DNA of 64,000 bases from Rhabditophanes sp. KR3021 (taxonomy: Eukaryota; Nematoda; Chromadorea; Rhabditida; Alloionematidae), in NCBI GenBank assembly GCA_963281155.1, contig CAUJLY010000003.1:1922001-1986000 (forward strand). Direction: 5' to 3'. The notes beneath the pieces were generated by a model, which saw only the letters and a list, made by a program, of their open reading frames with translations, did no database searches and had not been told where the DNA came from. Position 1 is the first letter of the stretch; each line of letters starts with the position of its first letter. The position numbers and the translations under genes were made by a program. Of the stretch, positions 48,343 through 59,358 are shown one piece after another.

Positions 48343-48996
48343 GTGTCTGAAAATAAGAATTAGAAATAAATAACTTGTTCAGATTTACAGCATTTGAAAT
48401 AATTATGCAGAACATTTTAAAGAATAACTATGTATCTTGAAAAATGTGAGCTATAATGATTAAATGTTTGTACTTGGTGTTTCTAAGTATACGTCATATT
48501 TTTCTAAATTTTTGGGCAATACATTGTTCAAGTACTGAGGAATAGCTGTTTTAAGAACGGTTTACTCTCAGCATAACATTTACTGATACTAATGCTACAA
48601 TGCTTTCTAAATATGAAGTACAATATTAAAATTACCAAATATGATTTGATGTAGAATATTTTAAAACTATTTGGGATGAAAATAAAGCCTCATCGGGAAG
48701 GTAAACTCTATTTTACCCTAAATATATTCACACAGAAAAATCATCGTCACTGTTCGATACGATGAAATTTTCACATGAAACGCTAATAATAGCTCTTTTA
48801 TTGTCATTTAAATGTTCAATGCTATTTGCAGGTCATAGGAGCTGACTGGCGACGAGTTAGTGTGATTTAAAGGAGTAAGTAATTTTGTCAAAAAATACTC
48901 TTTTAGCTCAACAATACTAATAATCTAGCCAATAACTTAAACAAGAAAAATAATTAGCCTGATAATGTTAATGGACTAAATTAACTAGAGAAAAGT
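48343..48996. other. Intergenic, no gene seen
   Basis: About 650 bp, AT-rich, no recognisable motif beyond short A/T runs. Confidence 0.45.
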
Positions 48997-50861
48997 TCAA
49001 ATTAAGTACTTATTTAAAGTTTGATGAACCCGTTCGAGAGTTGTAAACATTTTAAAGTGTTCTGACATATAATTATGCCACAACCCCGTCTCCCCCCCAC
49101 AATAAAACCTATCGGCCATGTAATTGAGGTACTTCATACTGGAGGAGAAGCGCTCTTGTGGATCCGATAATGTAAGTGGAAAATCATAGTATCCTTGAAA
49201 CACTCCGTTTCCATTTCCTTTCACAAAAATTTTGCCATCGAAATCAAACATTTCATTAAGACCAACAATTGGTAATTGAACGTTTCCAGCTAAGTCTTTA
49301 ATTTTCTTATTATCGTATTCCCCACCAACGGCCACAGCTAAAAAATAAATAAAGATATGCAAAGTATTTTTTTAAAATTGCGTTTTTTCAAAACCCTTGT
49401 AATTTAAAGATTTATGTCTGATTTCGTATAGGGCTTCTTCCGTTTGAAAGAAGAGAATTGCATCTACCAAAAATGCTGAGCAAGTGTCCACTGACCAACA
49501 AGTATGGCTGTCAGATGTCATTGAAGGAGGGTGAAATAGCTTCTGCTTTCAATGAGGGTAAAGCTATCGAAGCTTGCTGTTCAAAGAAACAGTACGATGA
49601 GCAGACTGCCCTTGCAATGGAGCATTGCACAATCTCATCCTGAACTTACAAATTGTAGCACGAATCGGATCTCCACATTTTTGTTATTGGCAGACGAAGA
49701 CACAGTCGAAGCATTAGGAGATGCATTTTACAATGATCATGAAGTCTATGAAGTTAAAAGGACATTTCAACAAAGTGTCATCAATCCTAAGGATAATGGT
49801 AAATTTAAATGTCCGGGAAAAGGATGCAAGTACAAAGCTAATTCTTATACTAATCTGGCACTCCATTGTAAATCTCATGCTTGTGTTCAGCTGACAAAGA
49901 AATGCAACAAGCGGTTTGAAAAAGACCAAAAGTTAGACAAAGACAGCACACTGTGGCTAAATCTGATGGAGAAACTTGGAAAAGCTACATCTCGTAAGAC
50001 ATCAGAAAAGAAGAACTCCACATACATCTTATTGGACGTTCCTGCTGGTGTTGAATTGGATCAACCATCCTTCACTGAATTCAAGAAGTTAATATTTTAT
50101 GTCGGAGTTTCTCGTAGAATGAAAAGAAGATTGCAAAGCTCATTCTTACAAAAAAATCAAGTAATGTATCTTAAACATCCTGACATCATTAAAATAATCA
50201 GTGAATTAGCTCCCAAACTTATTTTTGATCAAAAATCTTCAAATGTTTTGTCTTTTTAATAGCTTAATAAATTCCGTTATTTTGTTTACCTAAAATTAGA
50301 AAATAAATATTAAATAAACGAGAGTAATTTACATGTTACAAAAGGCTGCATGCCAGCTCCTCCAGCTAAAAATGGAATATCCGCAAATTCATCGAAGTTT
50401 TCTCTTACTTTTCAACCCATAATTATTAACTCCAGATACAGCAAATCCAGCACCCCAAGAATCGACTATAAACAATATTGTTGAAGGAGTGGATGCTGAG
50501 CATTACCTAAATCTTCATTGAATGTTGCAGCTACGGCTTGAGTAAACGGATTAAAGTTGGATCTGTTATCGAAATCAGCTTTTTGACCAGGCAATGAAAC
50601 CTAATAAAGAGAGTAATAAAAAATATAAATTCAATCTACTTGTGCCACTGTTTGAGCTTTTGGAGTAGCTTTATCTCCCGCAATATAAAGACCCGGAACA
50701 AATGGCCCAGTTCTTTCATCGGCAACTCCAGTAGGCAAAGTCAATAACCCCAATCCTCTAGGCCTATTTCTCAATTGTCCTTTAAATTAAATAACAAACA
50801 AAAGTCAACACTAACCTGCAACTATTTCGATGATAACACCAACAATAAAGATAAATTTCAT
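48997..50861 (-). CDS. Secreted orphan protein hosting a nested gene
   Basis: Six exons keep frame and give 236 residues: 50861-50816, 50779-50640, 50600-50507, 50465-50409, 50365-50333 and 49337-48997. The N-terminus MKFIFIVGVIIEIVAG is a signal peptide. The body contains GLGLLTLPTGVADERTGPF, DSWGAGFAVSGVNNYGLK and GGETGLWHNYMSEHF. I do not recognise the family. Introns 1-4 are 36-43 bp; intron 5 is 995 bp and holds a plus-strand gene. Intron 1 ends TTTAAAG, an AAG acceptor. Exon phases agree at every junction, which supports the model. Exons 1-5 and exon 6 could instead be two genes, but the join T|CT in frame makes one gene more likely. Confidence 0.65.
49473..50259 (+). pseudogene. GIY-YIG-like gene nested in an intron, frame-disrupted
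   Basis: Two overlapping plus-strand frames: 49473-49643 (Cys-rich, CPLTNKYGCQMSL) and 49552-50259, in the next frame. The second encodes a C2H2-type finger, FKCPGKGCKYKANSYTNLALHCKSH (C-x4-C-x12-H-x3-H), a Lys-rich linker, and STYILLDVPAGVEL...FKKLIFYVGVSRRMKRRL, which resembles the GIY-YIG nuclease start of LEM-3/ANKLE1 proteins (LLDPR...IFYVGKGxRxRPxxHL). The Gly-Lys-Gly of that motif reads GVS here, and the downstream catalytic half is missing. The pieces would join with a single frameshift near 49620-49645. It could be a decayed gene or a functional gene beginning at the ATG at 49552. Confidence 0.5.
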
Positions 50862-51239
50862 TTTAAAAGTGAATGGTACAATTATTAAATAAAAATCATT
50901 ATATAACAATATCCATGATCTAATTAATTCCGGACATTGTCAATTGTAAATGTAATAAATTGTTTTCATTACCTTTTAATTAGTACGCACTATATATACA
51001 CTCTAAGTCATCTGAATAAACTTTGTATTAAAAAGTGTAAAGACAAATATTGGTTGAATGAAGTTAAATGGTACAGTTTAAACATTTCAATTATAAATGT
51101 TCAAATTCAATTTTAGATTAAGCAATACATAGCAATCACATTCAAAATTATTTTATTGAAAGATACTTTATTGAAAATTATTTTATTAAAAATATTTTAA
51201 TGAAAGATATTTTAATGAAAGATGTATTACTGAAAATAA
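50862..51239. other. Intergenic with short tandem repeat
   Basis: About 380 bp between the start of the secreted orphan and the stop of the deubiquitinase, both on the minus strand. The end next to the deubiquitinase is a 15-bp repeat array. Confidence 0.6.
51150..51238 (-). repeat. 15-bp repeat array carrying poly(A) signals
   Basis: Six units with plus-strand consensus ATTTTAATGAAAGAT at 51150, 51165, 51180, 51194, 51209 and 51224. On the minus strand each unit reads roughly ATCTTTCATTAAAAT, so the units carry ATTAAA or AATAAA. The array abuts the deubiquitinase stop codon (51242-51240), so it forms the start of that gene's 3' UTR. Confidence 0.8.
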
Positions 51240-54200
51240 TTAGGATTCATCAAAATGTGGATCATCAATTGTATGGGAAAGATATTTACTTTCAACACCC
51301 GTTAATTCTTTGACTTGCTTAAGGTAAAATAATAAGTAACTCTTGTCTGGATTAAAAGAGGAGGGAGTAATTTCAGTAACAATAGAATCGTCAAATCTAT
51401 ACCATTTGCGACCAATTTTTGTGATTGCAATATAATGCCCAGCTGTTGAAGAACCTTCATGCTCGACTATTCCGCTTAAACTATACACACTTTCGCCTTC
51501 ATTTAATTGAAAATCTTCTAATGGAGTATCAATGTAATCCATAATCTTTAAGACCTTTTTTCCTCCGTCAACTAGTCTTTGGCGACAAATGCTGATAATT
51601 AAAACATTTGGTTCCCGTATAACTTTCATAGACTTAGATCTCTTTTGAGTACTTCCTGCTACTGAGCACTTTTCACACTTGAACCCATCTTCTAACATTT
51701 CAACCTTTTTGTATTCATTATACAAGTCTTCAATATTGCGTTTTCTGTAATGCTCCGCATGAGCATCAGTTACATTATCTCCAACTTTGACAACTGTTGG
51801 GATAATACTATGGTAAAATATGTGTAAGGCTGGAGACTTCCAAACAATTGCAATGTATTGGGACAACAAGTCACACACATAATTTGGTTTAATTTGACAT
51901 CCACGGCAAAGTTCATTCCATTTGCAACTAGGGCACCATGAAAAAGATTGGTCTACTATGCAAAGTGTATAAGGTCTTTCCTTAGATCTGTCAACTTCCA
52001 TTGAAGCTCGATTACTCGTATCTGCTTTTTGTTTGAACGTCTTTATAATATCGTCCACGAAAACATAAATTTCTTCTCCTTTTGTCTTTCCAGGAAATAC
52101 ATTCATCGTCATGGGGAAATTGAAGCATTCTGGAACGATTCCTTCAACGCCTTTCACAATATAATTCTCACTATACTGGATAGTTCGATTCATTGTGAAG
52201 ATACGATGCTCTCCTTCCTTCAGAGGTTCACAAACTAATGCCAACAATTTTTTATCTTCAAGTTCTTTCTGCCATTCATCCAAGGCTCGAAATGTTTGAT
52301 TGGGGTTGTTCAATTTTGAGGAATACTCAAGATACAAATTATGTTTGTCATCCATGATAACCAGATACAATCTTTTGGCGGGCACCTGGACTTCTTCACT
52401 TAGCATATTCAAAAGATCTCCCATTGTTTGGTCAAATGTAAGTCTCCAGCAATAATCTGTTCCGACTAAATTTCTTCTGTCCACAAAGGTAACTTGAATT
52501 AATAGTTTCTCTTCCTGGGGATGTGGTAATTGTAGGATATTAAATTCTTCATATCTATTACATACATCTCCACAATCTAGGCATGTCAAAGTAGACTCAG
52601 CTTGGCCAAGGAAGTTTTGAGAGATTACTGAATTTTCTCTTCTCATAAATTCAGTCCAATGATCATTGGCAGGACATTCAGGCAGATACTTAAGAGTGTT
52701 TAATGGAGTATGCAATACGGCTGCCAATTCTTTGCACTCATCATTTAATTTGTTCAGAAAAACTCCCAGAAACTCAGAAGCACAATGCTGGTGAGAATTA
52801 TCAAAGTCAGGAAACATTCTGTTAATAGTAGACTTAAGAGTAGATGGGGCATAGTATTTGAACTCTTCATAATAAAGATGGAGGAGCAAATGAGCAAATT
52901 CGAACGTTAAATAAGCTCTGTCCCTACTTGCAGCGTCTTTTCCCAATGCCATATACAAATGGATAATCTCATCAGCCAAGACATCGATATGGATGAGACA
53001 TTGCAAAACACTGTTCATATAACAGGTATTTCCCATATTATGAAATCCTACAATTCCTTCGCCTTTAAACTTTCTTTTCTCAGGATTCAATGGAACTTGC
53101 TTATTGAATTTTAGAACATCCATTTGGCAAGCTTCTCTTTCCCATACATTGTCAGATCCACGAGATTCAAATAAAATTCGAACAGGTATGTGGACTTCAT
53201 TAAAATCCTTTAGACATCTTTGTTCGTTTTCAATGATAAATTTGTTGTCGCCAAGCATCCACATCCGTGTTAGGAGCTTGTGATTTGGATCACCCATGAG
53301 TTCTTTGAACAAAAGTGGTGTGACATGGTCTTTTAAGTATTTTAAAGGCAGTTCGCTGGGATAGATTGTTTCCGTAATTTCTTTGACCCAGTAACTTTTG
53401 TCTTGTTGGACATATCTGCAGATAGTGACAATTGGAGGGTAAAGTTCAATTCGTCCTTCACTATCAACGAATCTTGTAATTACTGGCAACTCATTACCAC
53501 ATTCCACTTTCAATCTATTGAAAAGAAATCTGTCAACGAATTCAATGTTAACACCTTCAATCAGATTCTCCCCTAAACGATGTCCCAGCATTGAAAACTT
53601 ATTCACACAATCAAGTTCTTCTTTTTTCATGTTCGGCTTATACACAATTTGTTTATAGCAATTTACCTTTGGCAAAACAGCATCTTCTAGTGTAATGTGA
53701 GCTAGGAATTTGCCTAAAAATTCAGTACTAACAATGTACACTTCTGTGCTAGGAATCCTTTTAATGTAGGAATGGTAAAGTTTGATCATGTCGCAACTTT
53801 CAGCCTTGATATCTAACGCACATCCGGTGGTTACGAAGATGTTGGCAGCAATCATAGCAATAAACGACTTTACATAAGGCTCTTTTTCCTTCTGGGAGGC
53901 ATCTAAAACCAATAAGTGGACGTCTAGTGACTGTGAAGGATCAATCGTGTACTTTCTTCCATACAGTTTTATATCATTGTAAAAAGCTTCCATTCCTTCT
54001 TCGGTGATTTCGTCGTTCACAAGATAAAATCTACCGATTCCTTTCAAAGATTCAATAAAATTTTCTGTGATTATGGAGGAAATACCAAAGGCAAATTCAA
54101 TAAAATCCAGCTCGCCATTATTGATTCTATTGAACGACTTGAACATCTTCCTAATAAGTTCGTCAGACAAGATTCCTTTACAATTGGCGATGAAAACTTC

Positions 54201-54927
54201 TTCGGACATTCTTGTATTGTGGATATCACATAAGGGCTTAAAAAATTGATACAAGTGCTCCGCTTGGGCATAATTTAAGTTGGAAACTGAATCAATGACG
54301 GAAAACAAATTTTCATCATAGTATTGCTCTGCTACATTTCCTTTTAACTTTTCTATGAATAAAGTGATATGCTCCATCGTGCTAAAATTCTTTTTCTTTT
54401 GGGTTAGATAGTCGGGTGCTAGTAAAGCATCTACTGCTGCGATAAGATCGTTTGTACGGATGAAATCATCTTTTGACTTCTTCACAAAGAAGTTGTATAG
54501 TTCTTCCTTGAATACTGCATCTGGAGTGGTATTACCAAATACAGCTTTGAAAAATTGTTGCTTAGACATTCGCACATTATCAGGTAGTCTGTTAATTAAT
54601 CTTCGCATTGTTTTTAATGGTACTAAAAAAGTGATTAAAAAAATGAAAACTTCAACTAACATTTAGATGTAATAATTTCGGCTTTATCCTTTCCCAAGGA
54701 ATCCGGCATAATTCGTATCTCATTAGACGATTTTCCACCTCCGACATTTATATTTCCCATGCTAAAATAAGTCTGAACAATTAAATTTCAATAATGGTAA
54801 ATATTAAATAAGACAACACTACAGACAGACAAAAGTAAACATTCACTACAATTAATGACAATCAGGTGACTTTAACAGACAGAACTTACTTGTCATCAGG
54901 AGATGATTTAAACCAAGATTGAAACAT
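51240..54927 (-). CDS. cyk-3: USP32/CYK-3-like ubiquitin-specific protease
   Basis: Exons 54927-54890, 54761-54661 and 54622-51240 give 1173 residues, matching the size of C. elegans CYK-3. USPs remove ubiquitin from proteins; USP32-type enzymes combine EF-hand, DUSP and catalytic domains. A degenerate EF-hand-like stretch (SFNRINNGELDFIEFAFG) lies in the N-terminal third, followed by a DUSP-like region. The Cys box NMGNTCYMNSVLQC places Cys580; the His box STAGHYIAITKIG places His1109 with WYRFDDSIV. A CxxC pair (CLDCGDVC) and CPSC...CRGC zinc ligands are present. Exon 2 begins C-ATGGGA, so a second transcript could start MGNINVGGGKSS with a myristoylation-type N-terminus. EF-hand calcium ligands look incomplete. 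Confidence 0.9.
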
Positions 54928-56769
54928 TATGGTCCCTAATGATATTGTAATATTCCAATATTGGACAATATAAATTTATAGTTGGGTGTGTAATTTTGAC
55001 AGACCTAGATATATTGGAAAAGGAATTATAAAAATCATACAAATTATGAAAAGTAAGTAAATATAAGGTTACAAATTAGCAAAAAAGTAAGGCCACGTAA
55101 ATTAGGTTAACTTGGTAAATAATCACAACACCTCATAGTGATCTAATGGAATCAATAAGTATGGTAACTGTCTCCGCTGTTTCCCGAATTAAATGTAACC
55201 CTTCTGATCATCAATACACAATACCAATGGCCTCTACAAGGAACAATGTTTTATATTTATTGTTAGGAACCAGTTACTATTAGTAAACAAATTTTAAACA
55301 CTTCTAACAGTTACCCAAATTGTAGATGTTATAGAAAAGAGGAATACAGAGGAACGGCTTTAAAGTGATATCTTTTATTTAACTTAAACGCTCTTAAATA
55401 CTATAGGCAACTAGTGGCAGCAGTTGACGCGGTCTTACAATAGAACCGATAACTGTAGATACAACACTTTTCAGATCCGCTACATTCTTATTTATATGTA
55501 AATGATGTATTATATTTATATTATATCAATATATAAGAAGACTAATTTTTTTAGACTCCCACTTATGTTTTATTTTGTGTTAAATAAATTAATTATTTGA
55601 GTCCTTTTATTTTACCACTTCTATGGTGATTCTTTTACTTAGGCGATTCGATTTGGTGCGACGGCCTCAAATAAACCTATAAAAGTTTACATAACAAATG
55701 GCGACATAAATATATGATGTAAAATCATTATAATATGAAATGTTGGTCTTAGTTTAAACATGGATCTGGATAAATGCTACGTGACTTTCTTTAACAGTCA
55801 GCTATTGCTTAGAAAAATTAACGGCAAACCGATTGGGAAATAGTCTTTTCAAAGAGCCATAGATGGTGGATCTATAGATTATAAGATAATTGAGGTTTAG
55901 GTCGGTTAGATGGACAACACACGAAAGCTGTTAATATAATAAGAGATTACAACTTAAAATAATATGGTTAACTTACCCCAACACATGCTATGTCTTTGAT
56001 GTTGGGAAAAGAGCTATTGTCAATAAACCAATAAGTAGGTTAAAACCTATAATATTATTTAACCGAATGCACAGTGATGAAGTAGATACTGTCTAAGTGG
56101 CTTGGCAAGCAAGAATCAGATTAAGAGATCATATTTTCCTATTTAAGGGACATCCTTGATCATGTTGAACATGCTTTGAACACGAGAGCAGGAGCTGGCG
56201 TAGTCTTTCCTTATTACTACACTAAGTCATTTAATCAGTATTTTTCTGATAGACACAATTTGATACAAATATCGCAGGAATTATTTATTGTGCTAAATCA
56301 ATATAATAATCTGAATACATTTTGAGAAAGTTGACTGTTAAAGTATAATCGACAATAAAACCACATCATTCAATAAATGTTTATACGCACTTACTGGTTT
56401 TTACGTTCAGTCCCTGTTTAGGCAACACATTTTTTTGTTGTTATTACGACTTGCAAGGATCGTTCTAAATTGTACCATATCGTTCATAAATAATCGAATA
56501 TCAATAATTAAGCATGCCTTTGTTTAAGATATGCATGTCATGTTGAATGGCTTCATTTTGTGTTCTTTTTGATTAAAATAAAAGATACAAACAACTTTTT
56601 ATGTAATTAAAAAGGACTTTTCCATATATACTTAAAATATTGATATAATGACAAAGATGTGGTCACTGATAACACTTAATACTAATAAGTCCTTGTTGAT
56701 GACTAAGATTTTTAGAATAAAAGGTTGAAGCTAACTGATGGAAATCACAATTCTAAAATTCACATTATC
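54928..56769. other. Long non-coding region, possible decayed LTR
   Basis: About 1.84 kb with no gene recognised. A segment at 55261-55696 begins TGTTAG, ends TAACA and is followed by TGGCGAC, features that could mark a solo or decayed LTR. The last 150 bp form the promoter of the first lysozyme. Confidence 0.45.
56665..56672 (+). promoter_or_regulatory. GATA-type site upstream of lysozyme 1
   Basis: ACTGATAA, in the context GGTCACTGATAACA, lies about 100 bp upstream of the ATG. It equals the intestinal ELT-2 type GATA consensus known in C. elegans. The paralogue has a near copy at a similar distance. Confidence 0.5.
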
Positions 56770-57568
56770 ATGTTTGTTAAATTGTTTGCTCTATTCCTCG
56801 TTGCCACTGTCTTAGTCCAATCAACTGCAGCTGCTTTTGCATATGGAGTAGATATTTCCCAAGGAGCCTCAGTTGCCAACTTCCAATGCTTATTGAAGTC
56901 TGGTTATAAAACTGTCTTCACCCAAGTCTACATCAATTCTGGCAATGGCCTTGTCGATACAGCTGGAATTCAAAATGTTAAGAATGCTTGTCAGTTTTAC
57001 TAATGTAGAAATAATTAATCGGTTGTGAATTTTAGACTCCGCAGGCATGGGCACAGAAGTGTTTATTTCTCCAAGTCCAAACAGCAATAAGCAAGGATAC
57101 CAACAATTCGATGAAACTTTGGCTGCATTGAAGAAAGCCGGAATCAATGTGAGAACTATCTGGTTGAAGGTCTCCTACCCAATTCACTGGTCAAACAACC
57201 TCCAATACAACGTCAACTTCATCCAAAGTATCATTACCAGAGCTAAGTCCAATGCTATTACCGTCGGAATCTACACCAACTTCTACGATTGGGCTCAAAT
57301 CACTGGCAGCACAACTGCTTTCACACAATACAAAATGCCTCTTTGGTACTGGGGAATTTTGGGATACGGACCTTCTGCTGAAGGAACTGCTGATTTCAAA
57401 GATTTTAGAGCATTCGCCTCATGGAATGCACCAGCTGCCAAAGAATACGCTTCGACAGAAACTGCCTGTGGTCAAGTGATTGGAAAAATTGCTTACACTT
57501 CTACGTCTAAATTCGAACAAATGTTTGCCAAACTTACTGCCCCACTTGCTGGTTCCGCTATTTATTAA
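56770..57568 (+). CDS. GH25-type lysozyme-like secreted protein 1
   Basis: Exons 56770-56989 and 57036-57568, with a 46-bp intron, give 250 residues. A signal peptide (MFVKLFALFLVATVLVQSTAAA) precedes the GH25 fold: FAYGVDISQGASVANFQCL with the first catalytic-type Asp, then ITVGIYTNFYDWAQITG, and LWYWGILGYGPSAEGTADFKDF. Nematode GH25 lysozymes act in gut digestion of bacteria and in immunity. The segment where classical GH25 enzymes have the DxE catalytic pair reads RTIWLKVSYPIHW, so hydrolytic activity is uncertain. It is the upstream member of a tandem pair with the same intron position and phase. Confidence 0.9.
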
Positions 57569-58264
57569 TTTGTTCTTAGATAATTATTTTAAATAAATAC
57601 ATTTCTCACACAACATCTTATCTAATTTAATCTGTAAATATGTGATATTTAGAGTTTAATAATAAGTGATATGAACTGTATCAGTATCATCCACTTTTAT
57701 CAATTATAATTTGTTTGGTATTATCAATAAAGAACAATAAAGCTTATTTCTTTAATCCAACAACACAGGTATTCTAACCAACAATGTTTAACTCGCGTAA
57801 TAAAAACTACTTAAAGTGAAATGATAAGTAATTCGAATTAAAATGATTAGCAAGTGAATTCTTTGAGCTATGTAGAAAATAGTTCTTAAATTACATAACG
57901 GATTTAATTGTGTTAGTCAGGGATTAATAATATCTTTTTCAATGAAATTTTTTGAATTTACGTGGTATCAATTTTCAGTCAACACAGATATTACTTAAAA
58001 GGTAATAAAAATGCTTGATGTCATAATTTAGTATCAACTTATTAATTGTCATAATGCATGAGATAATAATGGCAAGATATGACTAGATTATGCTTCACAA
58101 TAAAAACACTTTTTTCAATTTGATAAAGGATGATTCTTTAGCATATTTTAATCATGGACTAACCATCAACCTTATCAAAATGCGTAGTGACTGATAGCAT
58201 CTCAAATGACTATGTATCTGAATAAAAGCTAAGATTGAACCATGAAATTCACAATTCACAAAGC
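57569..58264. other. Spacer between the tandem lysozymes
   Basis: About 700 bp of AT-rich sequence, including the 3' UTR of lysozyme 1 and the promoter of lysozyme 2. No gene recognised. Confidence 0.6.
58190..58197 (+). promoter_or_regulatory. GATA-type site upstream of lysozyme 2
   Basis: ACTGATAG, in the context TAGTGACTGATAGCA, lies about 70 bp upstream of the ATG and parallels the site of lysozyme 1. TTATC/GATAA cores also occur at about 58123 and 58172. Confidence 0.45.
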
Positions 58265-59066
58265 ATGTTGAATAAGTTCTTGACTTTATTTATCGTCGCC
58301 AGTGTCCTCGTTGAATCAGCCTTTGCTGGTTATGCTTATGGTGTAGACATCGCTCAAGGAGCTACTGTTTCTCAATTCCAATGCATTAAGTCAAGTGGAT
58401 ACTCAACTTCCTTCACCCAAATTTACATGTCAGCAGGATCAGGATCACCAGACGTTACAGGATGCCAAAATGTTATCAACGCATGTCAGTTTTATTTATA
58501 TTAAAATAATTAACCCGTTATGAATTTTAGACACCGCTGGCCTAGGCACAGAAGTCTATATCAATCCTTCTCCTAATTCAAATAAGCAAGGATACCAACA
58601 ATTTGACGAAGCTCTAAATCAATTGAAAAGTGCCGGAATTAATGTTAGAACTATTTGGTTGAAGGTATCCCTCCCAATTAACTGGTCAAACAACATCCAA
58701 TACAACACCAACTTTATTCAAAGCGTTATTACCAGAGCTAGAAGCAACGGAGTCACCCTCGGAATCTACACTAACTTCTATGACTGGATGCAAATCACTG
58801 GCAGCAGCACTGCCTTCTCACAATATAACTTGCCAGTTTGGTATTGGGGAATTTACGGATATGGACCATCTGCTGAAGGAACTGCTGACTTCAACGACTT
58901 CAGAAACTTCGCTTCCTGGAATTCACCATCTGCTAAGACATACGCTATGAACGAAAGTTGCTGTGGCGTTAACGTTGGCAAAGTAGCCTACTCTGCCGGT
59001 TCCAAGTTTGCTGAATTAGTAGGAGCTAAGCTTACTTCTCCTTTGGCCGGATCAGCTATATTGTAA
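58265..59066 (+). CDS. GH25-type lysozyme-like secreted protein 2
   Basis: Exons 58265-58484 and 58531-59066, with a 46-bp intron at the same place and phase as its neighbour, give 251 residues. The signal peptide is MLNKFLTLFIVASVLVESAFA, then GYAYGVDIAQGATVSQFQC, GVTLGIYTNFYDWMQITG and VWYWGIYGYGPSAEGTADF. The DxE region reads RTIWLKVSLPINW, again lacking both acidic residues. Intron and promoter similarity to lysozyme 1 show a recent tandem duplication. It is expected to be secreted in the gut. Confidence 0.9.
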
Positions 59067-59358
59067 TTTATTTATATTAATTCGTCTATACCATATTAAA
59101 TATAAATAAAATATTTCATAGTCAATTTATTTTTGTTGTCATTAACAAAATCATCATTCAGAGCTAATAAATTTAAGCTACTTATTATTTTGTTGATTAT
59201 ATTTGTGCTATCTAATCTATTACAATAATACAAAGTGTATGGAACTTTATTATAAATTGATAACGAGAAAGTGCATATTTACAATATTAATTATTTATCT
59301 ATGATACAGAATGTCTTTTAAATATTGGTAATTTTTGATTTTGCTAACAAAATGAAGT

